DNA of 64,000 nucleotides from 66-474 sp050737995 (GCA_050737995.1 JBOHYR010000066.1:53478-117477), one strand, 5' to 3'; positions 26,113-36,189 are shown, counted from the first letter of the stretch. The notes: generated by a model from the sequence alone, not told the origin. Program-made: numbers and translations.

Positions 26113-27876
26113 ATGCGTAGCCACTATTGCGGATTGATCGGGGAACGGGACGTCGGCCAGCGAGTGGCCATGTGCGGCTGGGCGGATGCGCGCCGCGACC
26201 ATGGCGGCGTTGTGTTCGTCGACCTGCGCGATCACGAGGGTATCGTGCAGGTCGTGGCCGATCCCGACAACGCTACGGTGTTTGCGATCGCATCCAGGAT
26301 CGGTTACGAGGACTGCCTGCGCGTTACCGGCACCGTGCGGTTGCGCAGCAACATCAACGACCGAATTCCAACCGGCCGCTTCGAGGTCGTGGCCGAATCC
26401 ATCGAATTGCTGAACGCCGTGCGTGGCCTGCCGTTCGCATTGCATGAGAACCCGAATGAGGAGATACGGCTGAAGTACCGCTATCTAGATCTGCGCCGCC
26501 CCGAGATGCAGAAAATGATGCGTACGCGCGTCAATTTGGTGCAGGCGTTGCGTCGTTGGCTGGACGCGCGTGGTTTCATGGACATCGAGACGCCGATCCT
26601 GACCAAGGCGACGCCCGAAGGCGCTCGCGATTACCTCGTTCCTTCGCGTGTGCACGCAGGACAGTTCTACGCGTTGCCGCAATCGCCGCAGCTGTTCAAA
26701 CAGCTCCTGATGATTGCAGGCTTCGATCGCTACTACCAGGTCGCGCGTTGTTTCCGCGACGAGGACCTGCGCGCCGACCGCCAGCCGGAGTTCACCCAAC
26801 TCGACATGGAGTTTGCGTTCGTCGAGGAACACGATGTGCAGGATTGTGTCGAGGCGATGATCCGCGATGTGTTCAGGGAAGTTGCGGGGATCGAACTGGC
26901 TGCTCCGTTTCCGCGTCTGACCTGGGCCGAAGCGATGCGTCGTTACGGTTCGGACAAGCCGGATCTGCGCATCGACCTGGAATTGGTCGATATCGCCAGC
27001 GCGGTGAGGCAGATCGAGTTCAAGGTATTCGCCGAACCGGCCAACGCTCGGGACGGGCGCGTTGTTGCGCTGAAGGTTCCGGGTGGCCACGACCTCTCCC
27101 GCAAGCAACTCGATGACTACGCCGCGCACGCCGCGAAGTTCGGTGCCAAAGGCCTCGCGTGGCTGAAGATCGAGGATGCCACGAAGGGATTGCAAGGCAT
27201 CAATTCGCCCGTCGCCAAGTTCCTCGACGAGACGACGCTTACGCGTATCCTCGAACTCACCGGTGCTCAAAGCGGCGATGCGTTGTTGTTCGGCGCCGGC
27301 AAGTGGAAAGCGGTGAGCGACTCCATGGGCGCTTTGCGGGTCAAGGTGGCGCGCGATCGCGGCTTGGTCGAAAAGGGATGGAAGCCATTGTGGGTGACGG
27401 ACTTCCCGATGTTCGAATACTCCGCCGCCGAGCGACGTTACGTTGCGTTGCATCACCCGTTCACTGCACCAAAGGTGGATGATCCCACGGTCCTCGCGGC
27501 CGATCCCGCACACGCGGCCAGTCGCGGCTACGACATGGTGCTGAACGGCGCCGAGGTGGGCGGTGGTTCGATTCGTATCCACCGCCCGGAAATGCAGAGC
27601 GCGGTATTCCGGCTGCTAGGCATCGGCGAGGACGAGGCCCGCGCCAAGTTCGGGTTTCTGCTCGATGCCCTGAAGTTCGGCGCGCCGCCGCACGGCGGCA
27701 TCGCCTTCGGCATTGACCGGCTGGCGATGCTGGTGGGTGGTACCGAGGCCATTCGCGACGTAATCGCTTTTCCCAAGACCACCAGCGCGCAGGATCTGAT
27801 GACCGATGCGCCGAGTACGATCGACGCCAAACAGCTGGCCGAATTGCACGTCAAAACGATCGAGCCTGCGCCCTGA
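26113..27876 (+). CDS. aspS: Aspartyl-tRNA synthetase
   Basis: A 587-aa class IIb synthetase. The N-terminal OB-fold anticodon domain (WADARRDHGGVVFVDLRDHEG), motif 2 (CFRDEDLRADRQPEFTQLDMEF), the bacterial GAD insertion, and motif 3 (GGIAFGIDRLAMLV) are all visible. Length is typical of bacterial AspRS. Whether it also charges tRNA-Asn cannot be judged here. Followed by yebC and the ruv genes, an order common in gammaproteobacteria. Confidence 0.97.
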   Translation: MRSHYCGLIGERDVGQRVAMCGWADARRDHGGVVFVDLRDHEGIVQVVADPDNATVFAIASRIGYEDCLRVTGTVRLRSNINDRIPTGRFEVVAESIELLNAVRGLPFALHENPNEEIRLKYRYLDLRRPEMQKMMRTRVNLVQALRRWLDARGFMDIETPILTKATPEGARDYLVPSRVHAGQFYALPQSPQLFKQLLMIAGFDRYYQVARCFRDEDLRADRQPEFTQLDMEFAFVEEHDVQDCVEAMIRDVFREVAGIELAAPFPRLTWAEAMRRYGSDKPDLRIDLELVDIASAVRQIEFKVFAEPANARDGRVVALKVPGGHDLSRKQLDDYAAHAAKFGAKGLAWLKIEDATKGLQGINSPVAKFLDETTLTRILELTGAQSGDALLFGAGKWKAVSDSMGALRVKVARDRGLVEKGWKPLWVTDFPMFEYSAAERRYVALHHPFTAPKVDDPTVLAADPAHAASRGYDMVLNGAEVGGGSIRIHRPEMQSAVFRLLGIGEDEARAKFGFLLDALKFGAPPHGGIAFGIDRLAMLVGGTEAIRDVIAFPKTTSAQDLMTDAPSTIDAKQLAELHVKTIEPAP

Positions 27877-28040
27877 CACGGTAAATGCATGTTGACCCCC
27901 TTGAATCGAGGCGGCGACCGAGTCGTTCAACGTTTTGGCACGGGTGGGGGGAATGCAAACCATGGGGGAGGATGCGAAGTCGTGGCGGATTGCCAAGTGT
28001 TTCCCTAGACTTTCAGGTTTTCAGCATTGACGGAGCCCCC

Positions 28041-28763
28041 ATGGGCAGAGGTCCCTCCATCGCCGGCCGCAAGAACGCGCAGGATGCCAAGCGTGGCCAG
28101 ATATTCACCAAGCTGGTGCGCGAGATCACCGTGGCCGCGCGCATCGGTGGTGGCGACCCGGATGGCAATCCACGCCTGCGCAGCGCGATCGACAAGGCGC
28201 TGGCGGCGTCGATGCCCAAGGACAACATCGATCGCGCGATCAAGAAGGCGACAGGCGAACTGGCAGGCGTTACCTACGAGGAACTGCGCTTCGAGGGTTA
28301 TGCGACCGGCGGTGTCGCGGTGCTGGTCGAGTGCCTGACCGACAATCGCCAGCGCACCATTTCCGACGTGCGTCACGCTTTCACGAAATTCGGCGGAAAC
28401 CTCGGCACCGACGGTTCGGTTGCCTACCTGTTCAACAAAATCGGCGTGTTGTCCTACGAAAAGAGCGTGGATGAAGAGAAACTCACTGACGCCGCGATCA
28501 TGGCTGGGGCCGAGGACATCAAGGTGTGGCCCGAGGACGGCCAGATCGACGTGATCACCGCGCCCGAAACGTTCGAGGCCGTGCGCGACGCGATGGCCGC
28601 CACAGGGCTGAAGCCCGATCATGCCGAAGTGACCATGCGCGCCGAAACCGACGTGCCCATCTCGCCCGATCAGGTCGAGGCGGTGCAGGGGCTGCTGGCA
28701 CGACTGGACGAACTGGATGATGTGCAGGCAGTGCATTCCAACGCGGACCTTCCGGCAGGGTGA
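28041..28763 (+). CDS. yebC: YebC/PmpR-family protein
   Basis: A 240-aa protein starting MGRGPSIAGRKNAQDAKRGQIFTKLVREI, close to the universal family start (a G-H/R-S-x-W/I-x-x-I-K/R-x-x-K pattern). It contains NPRLRSAIDKALAASMPKDNIDRAIKKATG and GGNLGTDGSVAYLF, both hallmark segments. The family was named as transcriptional regulators; recent work links members to relieving ribosome stalling, so the precise role is open. Its stop overlaps the GTG of ruvC. Confidence 0.95.
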   Translation: MGRGPSIAGRKNAQDAKRGQIFTKLVREITVAARIGGGDPDGNPRLRSAIDKALAASMPKDNIDRAIKKATGELAGVTYEELRFEGYATGGVAVLVECLTDNRQRTISDVRHAFTKFGGNLGTDGSVAYLFNKIGVLSYEKSVDEEKLTDAAIMAGAEDIKVWPEDGQIDVITAPETFEAVRDAMAATGLKPDHAEVTMRAETDVPISPDQVEAVQGLLARLDELDDVQAVHSNADLPAG

Positions 28764-29302
28764 ACGTGGCCGGATCCGCGCCGCTGCGCATCCTTGGCAT
28801 CGATCCCGGTAGCCAGCGAACCGGAGTGGGTATCATCGAGGCCGATGCGGCAGGCAAACTCCGTTGCGTGTTTCGCACGACGCTGGTGGTTGCGGGGGAG
28901 GAGACGTTTCCGTTGCGCCTGAAACGGATCTACGACGAGTTGGGGGATATTATCGATCAGCAGATGCCGCACGAGGCGGCGATTGAGCGCGTGTTCATGG
29001 CCAAGAATGCCGATTCTGCGTTGAAGCTGGGACAGGCGCGCGGCGCGGCGATTTGCGCAGTGGTCGGGCACGGGTTGTCCGTCAGCGAGTATGCGCCAAA
29101 TGCGGTCAAGCAAGCGGTGGTCGGCAGGGGCCATGCCGGAAAGGAGCAGGTGCAACACATGGTCGGCATTTTGTTGAACGTGCATGAACCCATACAGGCC
29201 GACGCCGCCGACGCGCTCGCGCTCGCGATTACCCATGCGCATCTGCGGGCGAGCGAGGCGCGCACCGGAATTGCTGCCGCGGCGTGGGGGCGACGCCGGT
29301 GA
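28760..29302 (+). CDS. ruvC: Holliday junction resolvase RuvC
   Basis: The 180-aa endonuclease cuts Holliday junctions after RuvAB branch migration. Catalytic acids are in GIDPGSQRTG (Asp), AIERVFMAKN (Glu) and DAADALALAITH (two Asp). Starts with GTG overlapping the yebC stop and ends overlapping the GTG of ruvA, so yebC-ruvC-ruvA are coupled. Confidence 0.96.
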   Translation: MNVAGSAPLRILGIDPGSQRTGVGIIEADAAGKLRCVFRTTLVVAGEETFPLRLKRIYDELGDIIDQQMPHEAAIERVFMAKNADSALKLGQARGAAICAVVGHGLSVSEYAPNAVKQAVVGRGHAGKEQVQHMVGILLNVHEPIQADAADALALAITHAHLRASEARTGIAAAAWGRRR

Positions 29303-29889
29303 TCGGCCGTCTGCGTGGCAAACTGATCGTCAAGCGTCCGCCATGGGTGCTTGTCGAGGTAGGCGGCGTCGGTTATGAGCTGGAAGTGCCGATGTCCACC
29401 CTGTACGACTTGCCGGACGTCGGCAGCGAAGTGTTATTGCTGACGCACTATGCGCACAAGGAGGATACCGTCGCGCTCTACGGTTTCCTGCGCGACGAGG
29501 AGCGCGTCTTGTTCCGCGACCTGCAGAAGGTTTCGGGGATCGGCGCACGAATCGCGCTCGCCGTACTCTCGGGCGTCTCGACATCCGAGTTCGCGCGGTT
29601 GGTGCAGACCGGCGATATCGCGGCGCTCACGCGCGTACCCGGCATCGGAAAGAAGACGGCCGAACGCATCGTGGTCGAGCTGCGCGATCGCGTTACGCAG
29701 ACTGCACCCTCCACGCCGCAGGGAAGCGCGCCGCTGCCGCGTGGTGCGCGCGGAGAAGCCGAGGCCGCATTGCAACAGCTCGGCTACAAGCCAGCCGAAG
29801 CCGTACGCCTCGCCGCGGCGGCTTCGGCCGATGGTGACGACGCCGAGACGATCATCCGCAAGGCGCTGCGGGCGGCATTGGGGCGGTGA
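29299..29889 (+). CDS. ruvA: Holliday junction branch-migration protein RuvA
   Basis: A 196-aa protein starting (GTG) VIGRLRGKLIVKRPPWVLVEVGGVGYE, the standard OB-fold opening. Tandem helix-hairpin-helix motifs follow (FRDLQKVSGIGARIALAVLSG and ALTRVPGIGKKTAERIVVELRD), then a flexible linker and the C-terminal RuvB-binding domain (AEAALQQLGYKPAEAVRLA). Its stop touches the start of the first kup gene. Confidence 0.96.
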   Translation: MIGRLRGKLIVKRPPWVLVEVGGVGYELEVPMSTLYDLPDVGSEVLLLTHYAHKEDTVALYGFLRDEERVLFRDLQKVSGIGARIALAVLSGVSTSEFARLVQTGDIAALTRVPGIGKKTAERIVVELRDRVTQTAPSTPQGSAPLPRGARGEAEAALQQLGYKPAEAVRLAAAASADGDDAETIIRKALRAALGR

Positions 29890-31790
29890 TGAGTACGACC
29901 CCTGCCGAAACCGCCGGCTCCGATTCCGGCAAGAAGGCGATGCGGACGATGGTCGTCGGTGCGATCGGTGTAGTGTTCGGCGATATCGGCACCAGCCCGC
30001 TGTATACCCTGCAGGAAGCCTTCAGCGGCGAACACGGCATACCACCGCATCCGTTCAACATTCTCGGCGTGCTGTCGCTGGTGGTATGGACGCTGGTGAT
30101 CGTGGTGGCCTTCAAGTACATCACCTTGATCATGCGCGCCGACAACAAGGGCGAAGGCGGCATCATGGCAATGATGGCGTTGGCGCAGCGCGCCACACGC
30201 GACTACCCGCGCACCCGCAAGTTGGTGGCGTTGGCCGCCGTGCTGGGTGCCGCGTTGTTTTTCGGCGATGGCGTGATCACGCCATCGATCACCACGCTGT
30301 CCGCGATCGAGGGCCTCCGCGTTGCCGCACCCGCATTGTCGCATTGGGTTGTCTGGGTTGCGGTGGGCGTGTTGTTGGGCGTGTTCTGGTTCCAGAAGCA
30401 CGGCACGGGGCGCGTGGGAAGTGTGTTCGGACCGGTCATGTGCCTGTGGTTCGTGTGCATCGGTCTGGTCGGTCTCTACAACATCGTGCAGCACCCGTTG
30501 GTATTGCGCGCGGTCAATCCGTGGTACGGCGTCAACTTCTTCCTCCACCACGGTGCGGACAGCTTTCTGGTTCTCGGTGCTGTAGTGCTGTGCGTGACCG
30601 GCGCCGAGGCGTTGTATGCGGACATGGGCCACTTCGGACGCAACCCGATCCGGGTCGCTTGGTATGCGTTCGTGATGCCCGGACTTCTTTTGAACTACTT
30701 CGGGCAGGGTGCGTTGTTGCTGCATCATCCTGAAGCGGCCAGCAACCCGTTCTACCTTGCGATCCCGAAGTGGGGTCTGTATCCGATGATCGCGCTTGCC
30801 ACCGCGGCCGCGGTAATCGCTTCGCAGGCGGTGATTTCCGGCACCTTTTCGATCACGCGTCAGGCGATCCAGCTCGGTTTCCTGCCGCGCATGCCGGTGG
30901 TACACACCTCGCACGAGGAAATCGGGCAGATCTATTTGCCGTGGATCAACCGCATCCTGCTGATCATGGTGGTGCTGGTGGTGATCGGGTTCGGTTCGTC
31001 CCTTGCGCTGGCTGGCGCGTACGGGATCGCGGTCACCGGCAGCATGACCATCGACACCACGCTGTTCCTGATCGTGGCGTGGCGGATGTGGAAATGGAAT
31101 CCCGCATTGGTCGCACTGTTGGGGCTTGGCCTGCTGACAGTCGATCTTTCGTTCTTCGGCGCCAACACGCTGAAACTGCTGGACGGCGGCTGGTTCCCGC
31201 TGGTGCTGGCGCTTGCGGTGTTCACGGTCCTGACAACCTGGCGGCGTGGCAGGGAGCTGGTACTGCGCCAACTCAAGCATGGCGGACTGGCGCTGGCACC
31301 ATTCATCGCGAACCTCGCCGAGCATCCGCCGACGCGCGTGGAAGGCACCGCCATTTTCCTGGTCAGCGATCCCGACGCCGTACCACATGCGCTGCTGCAC
31401 AACCTCAAGCACAACAAGGTGCTGCACAAGCGCAACGTGATCCTGACCGTCGATACGCTGGAAACCCCATACGCCGATCGCGACGAGCGGATCGAGATCG
31501 CCGACCTCGGACATGATTTCCACCGGCTGATCCTGCGCTTCGGCTTCGCCGAGGATCCGGACGTGCCGAAGGCACTGCACGAGTGCAGCAAGCAGGGACT
31601 CGATTTCAAACTGATGGACACGACGTTCTTCCTGTCGCGTGAAACCATCGTCGCCACCGACCGCGCCGGCATGGTCCGGTGGCGGGACAAACTGTTCGCG
31701 TTCCTCGCCCGCAACGCGCTGCCTGCGACCGCGTTCTTCAGCATTCCCGGCAATCGCCTGATCGAACTGGGTGCGCAGGTCGAGATTTAG
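29889..31790 (+). CDS. kup: Kup-family potassium uptake protein, copy 1
   Basis: The roughly 633-aa protein is a K+/H+ symporter of the KUP/HAK/KT family. Signatures: GVVFGDIGTSPLYTLQEAF, GGIMAMMALAQR, FFGDGVITPSITTLSAIEG, and TGAEALYADMGHFG. About twelve hydrophobic segments are followed by a cytoplasmic C-terminal domain. A GTG three bases upstream (29886) is an alternative start. It is inserted between ruvA and ruvB with a second, similar gene directly after it. Confidence 0.94.
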   Translation: MSTTPAETAGSDSGKKAMRTMVVGAIGVVFGDIGTSPLYTLQEAFSGEHGIPPHPFNILGVLSLVVWTLVIVVAFKYITLIMRADNKGEGGIMAMMALAQRATRDYPRTRKLVALAAVLGAALFFGDGVITPSITTLSAIEGLRVAAPALSHWVVWVAVGVLLGVFWFQKHGTGRVGSVFGPVMCLWFVCIGLVGLYNIVQHPLVLRAVNPWYGVNFFLHHGADSFLVLGAVVLCVTGAEALYADMGHFGRNPIRVAWYAFVMPGLLLNYFGQGALLLHHPEAASNPFYLAIPKWGLYPMIALATAAAVIASQAVISGTFSITRQAIQLGFLPRMPVVHTSHEEIGQIYLPWINRILLIMVVLVVIGFGSSLALAGAYGIAVTGSMTIDTTLFLIVAWRMWKWNPALVALLGLGLLTVDLSFFGANTLKLLDGGWFPLVLALAVFTVLTTWRRGRELVLRQLKHGGLALAPFIANLAEHPPTRVEGTAIFLVSDPDAVPHALLHNLKHNKVLHKRNVILTVDTLETPYADRDERIEIADLGHDFHRLILRFGFAEDPDVPKALHECSKQGLDFKLMDTTFFLSRETIVATDRAGMVRWRDKLFAFLARNALPATAFFSIPGNRLIELGAQVEI

Positions 31791-31885
31791 CGTCTCGGGC
31801 GTACGCGGTGGCGCGCAGATAGAATGGCCGCCCTTCCAGAGTCGCGCTCCGGCAATTGGCCCTTTAAGGTGTGCGTCCAAGACCC

Positions 31886-33781
31886 ATGACTTCGACCGTC
31901 GGTGTGAACGAGCCCCCCTCTGCTCCCTCGCTGCGTGCGCTGACGATCGGCGCGGTCGGCGTAGTGTTCGGCGACATCGGCACCAGCCCCTTGTACGTAC
32001 TGCAGGAAGTCTTCAGTAGCCAGTACGGTCTCGGCATCAGCCGCGTGACCGTGTTGGGCGTACTGTCGCTGGTGTTCTGGTCGCTGATGCTGGTGGTGAC
32101 CCTCAAATACGTGATCTTCGTGATGCGTGCTGACAACAAGGGCGAGGGCGGCATCATGGCGTTGCTCGCGCTGGCGCAGCGGAGTGTGCGCGGGATGCCG
32201 AGACTTCGCTGGCTGGTCGTGCTGGCCGCGATTTTCGGCGCCGCGCTGTTCTACGGCGATGGCGTGATCACTCCGGCGATCTCGGTGCTGTCGGCAGTGG
32301 AAGGCGTCAAGGTCGCCGAACCCTCGCTGGCGCGCTTGGTAGTGCCGATCAGCGTCGCGATCCTGCTGCTGTTGTTTTTGCTGCAGAAATACGGTACCGC
32401 GAAGGTCGGCGCGGTGTTCGCGCCAGTGATGTGTGTGTGGTTCGTAGTGATCGCGCTGCTCGGCCTGCATATGATCCTGCGTGGACCGCAGATTCTGACC
32501 GCGCTGAACCCGTACTACGCAATCCGGTTTTTCAATTCACATGGTATCGCCGCGTTCGTGGCGCTGGGTGGCGTGGTGCTGGCAGTCACCGGCACCGAGG
32601 CCCTGTACGCCGACATGGGACACTTCGGCAAGTCACCGATCCGACGTGCATGGTTGTTCTTCGTGTTTCCGGCGTTGCTGCTGAATTACTTCGGCCAAGG
32701 TGCGCTGCTGCTGCGCAATCCGCACGCGAGCGGTAATCCGTTTTACCTGCTGGTACCCCGTGCGCTGCTGTTCCCAATGATCGCGCTGGCCGCGGCGGCT
32801 ACGGTGATTGCCTCGCAAGCCGTAATTTCGGGCGCGTTCTCGATGACCCGTGAAGCCGTGCAGCTCGGCTATTCGCCAAGGATGCAGGTGGTGCATACCT
32901 CGAGCCGCGTGTCGGGGCAGATCTTCGTACCGGGGATCAACTGGATGCTGTTGGTGCTGGTGTTGCTGGCGGTGGTCGGTTTCCGCTCTTCCGAAAATCT
33001 TGGCGCCGCGTATGGCATCGCGGTGACCGGTACGATGGTCATCACAACCCTGTTGGCGTTGCTGGTGGCATGGCGCATGTGGCACTGGAAATGGCCGCTT
33101 GTGATCGCGCTGGGGATCCCCATGCTGATCATCGATTGTGCATTCTTCAGCGCCAACCTGCTGAAGGTCGAGCACGGGGGCTGGTTTCCGCTGGTGTTGG
33201 GCCTTGCTGTGTTCACGGTGATGACCACCTGGCGCCGGGGCCGCGAACTGGTGCTGCGCCAACTCAAACACGGCGGTCTCGCGCTCGCGCCGTTTATTGC
33301 CAGCATTGCAGAACACCCACCGACCCGCGTGCCCGGCACCGCTGTGTTCATGACCGCCAACCTGAGCGCGGTGCCGCATGCCCTGTTGCACAGCCTGAAG
33401 CACTTCAAGGCGCTGCACGCACGCAATGTGCTGCTTAGCGTCGAAACGCTGGAGACGCCATTCGCCGACCCCAGCGAACGAATCGAACTGCATGACCATG
33501 GCCATTCCTTCCATACCGCGACGCTGCGTTTTGGCTTCGCCGAGGATCCCGACGTGCCTGCGGCGTTGGCCGAATGTTCCAAACATGGCCTCGTGTTCGA
33601 CATGATGGATACCACGTTCTTCCTGTCCCGCGAGAACGTGGTTGCCACCAAACGTCCCGGCATGGCGCCGTGGCGGGACAAACTGTTCGCGTTCCTCTCT
33701 CGCAACGCCTTGCCCGCCACCGCGTTCTTCCACATCCCCGGCAATCGGCTGGTCGAGCTGGGCACGCAGGTCGAAATCTGA
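31886..33781 (+). CDS. kup: Kup-family potassium uptake protein, copy 2
   Basis: The 631-aa paralogue of the preceding gene carries the same motifs (GVVFGDIGTSPLYVLQEVF, FYGDGVITPAISVLSAVEG, TGTEALYADMGHFG) and is clearly a tandem duplicate that has diverged in the C-terminal domain and loops. The ATG at 31886 (MTSTVGVNE) is preferred to an in-frame GTG at 31871. The two may differ in affinity or in pH range, but the sequence does not show which. Confidence 0.93.
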   Translation: MTSTVGVNEPPSAPSLRALTIGAVGVVFGDIGTSPLYVLQEVFSSQYGLGISRVTVLGVLSLVFWSLMLVVTLKYVIFVMRADNKGEGGIMALLALAQRSVRGMPRLRWLVVLAAIFGAALFYGDGVITPAISVLSAVEGVKVAEPSLARLVVPISVAILLLLFLLQKYGTAKVGAVFAPVMCVWFVVIALLGLHMILRGPQILTALNPYYAIRFFNSHGIAAFVALGGVVLAVTGTEALYADMGHFGKSPIRRAWLFFVFPALLLNYFGQGALLLRNPHASGNPFYLLVPRALLFPMIALAAAATVIASQAVISGAFSMTREAVQLGYSPRMQVVHTSSRVSGQIFVPGINWMLLVLVLLAVVGFRSSENLGAAYGIAVTGTMVITTLLALLVAWRMWHWKWPLVIALGIPMLIIDCAFFSANLLKVEHGGWFPLVLGLAVFTVMTTWRRGRELVLRQLKHGGLALAPFIASIAEHPPTRVPGTAVFMTANLSAVPHALLHSLKHFKALHARNVLLSVETLETPFADPSERIELHDHGHSFHTATLRFGFAEDPDVPAALAECSKHGLVFDMMDTTFFLSRENVVATKRPGMAPWRDKLFAFLSRNALPATAFFHIPGNRLVELGTQVEI

Positions 33782-33971
33782 TTCCGAGGCCTTCGTGCGA
33801 TGCCGCGATGTACGAGCCGTTGGCGAAAACATGATATCCTGGCGCGATGGCTTTGGTTACGGTCCGAAAGGGGAATTTGACCCGTTAGCCCGGGGGCTGG
33901 CGAAATGAGGACATCGATGCCGAGGCGCGGCAACGAGCGATTCGCCACGTCACCTCTGCCATAATCGTACG

Positions 33972-35015
33972 ATGAACGCCGATCGCGTCGTCGACGCCAC
34001 CGGGACCCGTGACGAGGAAGTGCTGGAAGCCAGCATTCGTCCGCGCTCGCTTGCCGAGTACGTGGGCCAGGCGGCGATGCGCGAGCAACTTTCGCTGTCG
34101 ATCGAGGCGGCACGCAAGCGCGGCGACGCGCTGGACCACGTACTCGTATTCGGTCCGCCCGGCCTCGGCAAGACCACGCTCTCGCACGTGATCGCCAACG
34201 AGCTCGGCGTCAATCTGCGCAGCACATCCGGGCCGGTGCTGGAGCGTGCCGGCGATCTTGCCGCGCTGCTGACCAACCTTCAGCCACGCGACGTGCTGTT
34301 CATCGACGAAATCCATCGCCTGTCGCCGGTCGTGGAAGAGGTGTTGTATCCCGCGCTCGAGGATTTCCAGATCGACATCATGCTGGGCGAGGGGCCAGCC
34401 GCACGCTCGATCAAGCTGGACCTGCCGCCGTTCACGCTGGTCGGCGCGACCACCCGTGCAGGCATGCTGACCAGCCCCTTGCGCGACCGATTCGGGATCG
34501 TGCACCGGCTCGAGTTTTACACGGCGGCAGAGTTGGCCGCGATCGTGCGGCGCGCTACGCGGATCCTCGACATCGCTTGTGACGACGAAGGCGCCGATGA
34601 AATCGCGCGCCGCGCGCGCGGCACGCCCCGCATTGCCAATCGCCTGTTGCGTCGCGTGCGCGACTACGCCGAAGTGCGTGCGGGTGGGAACATCACCCGC
34701 AAGGTGGCGTCGGCGGCTTTGGATATGCTGAAGATCGACGCCGGCGGTTTCGACGATCTCGACCGTCGTCTGCTGCGGCTGGTCGTGGAGCAATTCGAGG
34801 GCGGCCCGGTTGGCGTGGAGTCGCTGGCGGCTGCACTGGCCGAGGATCGCGACACCATCGAGGACGTGCTGGAACCGTACCTGATCCAGCAGGGCCTGCT
34901 GGCGCGCACTGCGCGCGGGCGCATGGCCACGGCCAAAGCCTGGCGGCATTTCGGCCTGAAACCTCCGCACGGGGGCCCCCTTGCAATGAACCTGTTTGAC
35001 GAAAAGGGGTCATAG
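33972..35015 (+). CDS. ruvB: Holliday junction DNA helicase RuvB
   Basis: A 347-aa AAA+ motor that drives branch migration on RuvA. Walker A is GPPGLGKTTLSH, Walker B DVLFIDEIHRL, sensor 1 GATTRAGMLTSPLRDRFG, sensor 2 ARGTPRIANRLLRRVRDYA, and a C-terminal winged helix ends the protein. It is separated from ruvCA by the two kup genes, as in related bacteria. Its TAG is immediately followed by the ATG of ybgC. Confidence 0.97.
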   Translation: MNADRVVDATGTRDEEVLEASIRPRSLAEYVGQAAMREQLSLSIEAARKRGDALDHVLVFGPPGLGKTTLSHVIANELGVNLRSTSGPVLERAGDLAALLTNLQPRDVLFIDEIHRLSPVVEEVLYPALEDFQIDIMLGEGPAARSIKLDLPPFTLVGATTRAGMLTSPLRDRFGIVHRLEFYTAAELAAIVRRATRILDIACDDEGADEIARRARGTPRIANRLLRRVRDYAEVRAGGNITRKVASAALDMLKIDAGGFDDLDRRLLRLVVEQFEGGPVGVESLAAALAEDRDTIEDVLEPYLIQQGLLARTARGRMATAKAWRHFGLKPPHGGPLAMNLFDEKGS

Positions 35016-35456
35016 ATGGCCGAGACGACCAAGGAGGCCGACCCGGCGTTCAGTTGGCGGATAAGGGTCTATTGGGAAGATACCGATGCGGGCGGCGTGG
35101 TTTACCACGCGGGTTACCTCCGTTTTCTCGAACGCGCGCGCAGCGAATGGATGCGTGCCGTGGGACTGGGACAGGATGCGTTGCGCCGGTCGCACGGGGT
35201 CGTGTTCGTGGTGCGAGAACTCGACATCGCCTATGACCAGCCGGCCAGACTCGACGATGAACTGGATGCGACCGTGCGGGTCATGCGCCTCCGTGCAGCC
35301 AGCATCGATATTGCGCAAGTGGTGCTGCGGGTCGTCGATGGCGTTACGCTGGTACGCGCAAGTGTCCGCGTTGCCTGCGTCGGTGCACAGACCTTCACGC
35401 CGTGCAGAATCCCTCCTGAAATCGCCGCCCTGATCCAAGGAAACAACCTCGCATGA
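35016..35456 (+). CDS. ybgC: Tol-Pal-associated acyl-CoA thioesterase YbgC
   Basis: A 146-aa hot-dog-fold thioesterase. The active-site motif is YWEDTDAGGVVYHAGYLRFLERARSEWMR, with the catalytic Asp in DTDAGG. YbgC is the conserved first gene of tol-pal operons and is thought to act on acyl-ACP/CoA linked to phospholipid metabolism. Its stop overlaps tolQ by 4 nt. Confidence 0.93.
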   Translation: MAETTKEADPAFSWRIRVYWEDTDAGGVVYHAGYLRFLERARSEWMRAVGLGQDALRRSHGVVFVVRELDIAYDQPARLDDELDATVRVMRLRAASIDIAQVVLRVVDGVTLVRASVRVACVGAQTFTPCRIPPEIAALIQGNNLA

Positions 35457-36172
35457 ACGGTTCCATCAACATCTTCGATCTGGTCCTGCACGCCAGCCTG
35501 CCGGTGCAGTGCGTGCTGGCGATCCTGATCATCTTTTCGTTCTCGTCGTGGGTGATCATCTTCCGCAAGAAGATGATGCTGGACGCGGCCACCCGCGACG
35601 CCGACGGTTTCGAGGAACGCTTTTGGTCGGGCGTGGACCTGGCGGCACTGTTCCGCGAGGTCAGCCATCGCGCCGGCGATGCAGGCGGGCTTGCGGCCGT
35701 GTTCGAATCGGGCTTCCGGGAATTCGTGCGCCAGCGCCAGCGCGGCGGCGGCGAGGACCGGCGCGCGGTGATGGAGGCCTCCGAACGCGCGATGCGGGTC
35801 GTGGGTACGCGCGAAGTCGAGAAGCTCGAAAGCAACCTCGAATACCTCGCCAACGTCGGTTCGATCAGCACCTACGTCGGGCTGTTCGGCACGGTATGGG
35901 GCATCATGATCGCCTTCCAGGGCCTCGGCAGCCTGAAGCAGGCCACCATCGCCACGGTCGCGCCCGGGATTTCCGAGGCGCTGGTCGCAACCGCGATGGG
36001 CCTGTTCGCCGCGATTCCCGCGGTGTGGGCGTACAACCGTTATTCGACGCGGCTGGAGCGCATGATGGTGCGCTACGACACTTTCCAGGAAGAGTTCTCA
36101 TCCGTCCTGCAACGGCAGATGCAGACTGATCAGCCCGCGAAGCCAGGTCAAGCGGAAGCGCGGGCGCGCTGA
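35453..36172 (+). CDS. tolQ: Tol-Pal system proton channel subunit TolQ
   Basis: A 239-aa member of the MotA/TolQ/ExbB family with three hydrophobic segments (about residues 15-37, 136-158 and 171-193). The family block VGTREVEKLESNLEYLANVGSISTYVGLFGTVWGIMIAF followed by VAPGISEALVATAMGLFAAIPAVWAYNR is present. With TolR it uses the proton gradient to energise TolA during outer-membrane constriction. Confidence 0.96.
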   Translation: MNGSINIFDLVLHASLPVQCVLAILIIFSFSSWVIIFRKKMMLDAATRDADGFEERFWSGVDLAALFREVSHRAGDAGGLAAVFESGFREFVRQRQRGGGEDRRAVMEASERAMRVVGTREVEKLESNLEYLANVGSISTYVGLFGTVWGIMIAFQGLGSLKQATIATVAPGISEALVATAMGLFAAIPAVWAYNRYSTRLERMMVRYDTFQEEFSSVLQRQMQTDQPAKPGQAEARAR

Positions 36173-36189
36173 AGGCGGGAGGGAACGTC

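Noticed and set aside
29784..31880. Very long minus-strand frame opposite the first kup gene
   Set aside because: Its protein is rich in His, Gln, Arg and Asp without hydrophobic core, and the plus strand encodes an unmistakable Kup transporter.
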